NCBI GenBank assembly: GCA_016215145.1
Contig: JACRLA010000005.1
Coordinates: 1 to 6,505 of the forward strand
Reading direction: 5' to 3'
DNA length: 6,505 bases
Origin: Chloroflexota bacterium
Lineage (GTDB): Bacteria > Chloroflexota > Anaerolineae > Anaerolineales > VGOW01
Shown: piece by piece, positions 5,196 to 6,505 of the stretch
Layout: the number at the start of each line of letters is the position of its first letter
How positions within the stretch are numbered: position 1 is the first letter of the stretch
Program-made: the position numbers and the translations under genes
Notes under the pieces: model-generated
The model's input: only the letters and a program-made list of their open reading frames with translations
The model's database searches: none
What the model was told of the DNA's origin: nothing

Positions 5196-6505
5196 CTTCG
5201 TCCAAGTTTGTCCTTCTTTAGTATCTTTCACAAGTATCCCGCGCGCGGCGAGTTGATCGCGCAGACGATCTGCCAGCGCAAAATCTTTTTGGTTGCGGGC
5301 TTTAGCGCGTTGATCGAGCAGCAGTTGTTCTTCATTCGAGAGGTGAGCGACAGGCGCGGTAGGCGGCTCGGTGAGGCCGAGTCCCAGCACCTCATCCCAT
5401 TCCCTTAAGAGCAAGGCTTTCGCGGCGGGTGAGATGGCATCCTTTGTTAATTCTGAAATCAGCGCCAGCACTTGTGGCAATCCCAGATCGTCATTGATCG
5501 CCATCATAAATTTGTGACGGTAGTTCGTCAACGCCGAGCTTGGCATCTCTAGCGTTCGTGTGTCGTTGTCCCACTCGGTGAAGTTGCGGCGCAATTTGTC
5601 GAGAGAACTTTGCGCGGCTTTGAGCGAGTCCCAAGTGGCGTTCATGTGCCCGCGATAAGAAATGCCCAAACACAATAAACGAAAGGCGAGAGGCTCCACA
5701 CCTTGCTCGCGCAAATCTTTGAGGCGCAGCACGTTGCCGACAGAACGCGACAGCTTGCGCCCTTTGATGCGGAAAAATTAAATCTTCGCCGCCGGTGTGA
5801 ATGTCAATTTGCGATCCGAGATAGTGCATCGCCATCGCCGAACATTCAATGTGCCAACCGGGGAAGCCGTCGCCCCACTTCGACGACCATTTTTCTAAAC
5901 GGTGTTCACCGGCGACTCGCCACAACAAAAAATCATTCGGGTCGTCTTTCGTTTGGTCAATCTCCACGCGGTGAATGCCCGCTTGCAAATCTTCTTGGGC
6001 GTGTTTGGAAAGTCGCCCGTAATTTTCAAAACGCGAGACGTCGTAATACACCGCGCCGTTTTTTTCGTAAGCGAGTCCTTTGCGCTCCAGCTCTTCGATC
6101 AACGTCAGCATTTGCGGAATGTGATCGGTGGCTTTGGGATATTGATGCGCGGACTTGATATTCATCTCCGCCAACGCCTCGAGGAAGTCGGTGGTGTAGA
6201 AAGCGGCGATCTCCGCCGGAGTCTTTTTTTCGGCGATGGCGGCGGCTAACACTTTGGCCTCGCCCGGCGCAATCGTCAGCGAATCATCCTCTGCCATATG
6301 CCCGACGTCGGTGATGTTCATAATCTGCTCGACGGCGTAATCGTTGTATTCCAACACACGGCGGATCAAATCTGCCATCAACCACGTCCGCAAGTTGCCG
6401 ATGTGAACGTAACGATAGACCGTGGGCCCGCAGACGTACATCTTCACGTAGCCCGGCGCGATTGATTCAAATTTTTCTTTGGAGCGGGTGAGGCTGTTAT
6501 AAAAA
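5190..6505 (-). pseudogene. cysS: Cysteinyl-tRNA synthetase gene with internal deletion, 5' end off the window
   Basis: CysRS charges tRNA-Cys. The frame is open to the window edge and starts FYNSLTRSKEKF, so only a few N-terminal residues are missing. Upstream part: MYVCGPTVY with zinc ligand C25 (counting from codon 6504-6502), HIGN (34-37, the HIGH signature), ITDVGH, and WHIECSAM with the second zinc Cys. After HTGGEDLIFPH the frame fails, and the following GTG-initiable frame resumes at RIKGRKLSRSVGN (KMSKS-like KLSRS at 5742-5756) and runs through the C-terminal anticodon-binding part to TWTKK at 5190. The normal HHENEIAQ to YWMH segment, with zinc ligands His and Glu, is absent. Restoring about 83 nt gives about 465 codons, the family length. 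The + strand junction at 5765-5774 (TTCCGCATCA on the minus strand) suggests a microhomology deletion. As written it cannot encode an active enzyme; a second cysS or an assembly error is needed. Identity very sure. Confidence 0.9.

Noticed and set aside
5703..6249. + strand open frames opposite cysS
   Set aside because: They are antisense to clear CysRS motifs and show no domain features of their own.

Overview
The window looks like a piece of a Chloroflexota-type (Anaerolineae-like) bacterial chromosome. This is an inference from gene content and style: a single-pass PknB-like kinase with a Thr/Pro-rich linker, a 40-residue TPR repeat protein, short 7-nt intergenic repeats and GACCC/GGGTC terminators. 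No marker gene settles it.

Layout. Positions 3-383 on the + strand hold the decayed 3' end of a TPR-repeat gene with two in-frame stops and a probable frameshift. It is followed by a strong + strand terminator (443-480). Positions 384-781 have no credible gene but carry the terminator, two copies of a 32-nt AT-rich repeat and a large REP-like palindrome. Everything to the right is read on the minus strand, in transcription order cysS (cut by the window's right edge), a PHP-family histidinol-phosphatase, lipB, a membrane Ser/Thr kinase and a family-2 glycosyltransferase (GT2). The + and - genes converge on the repeat-rich gap.

The genes do not form one pathway. CysRS charges tRNA-Cys, the PHP enzyme probably serves histidine synthesis, LipB starts protein lipoylation, the kinase is a transmembrane signalling protein and the GT2 probably acts on surface glycans. 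The kinase and the GT2 are separated by a clear intrinsic terminator that ends just 2 nt before the GT2 start codon. A perfect 15-bp hairpin lies between the PHP gene and lipB.

Two things stand out. First, three of six genes are broken: the TPR gene; lipB, by one TAG in the conserved HTYTLGR block; and cysS, by an apparent out-of-frame deletion of about 83 nt at a 10-nt microhomology that removes the HHENE zinc-ligand segment. Assembly error or strain mixture is a serious alternative. Second, the cysS-hisK-lipB spacers are built largely from unrelated heptanucleotide arrays that run into the coding sequences, supplying or abutting the cysS stop, the hisK start and stop and the lipB start. I see no defence system, CRISPR array, transposase, tRNA or rRNA, and no clear undescribed multi-gene system.
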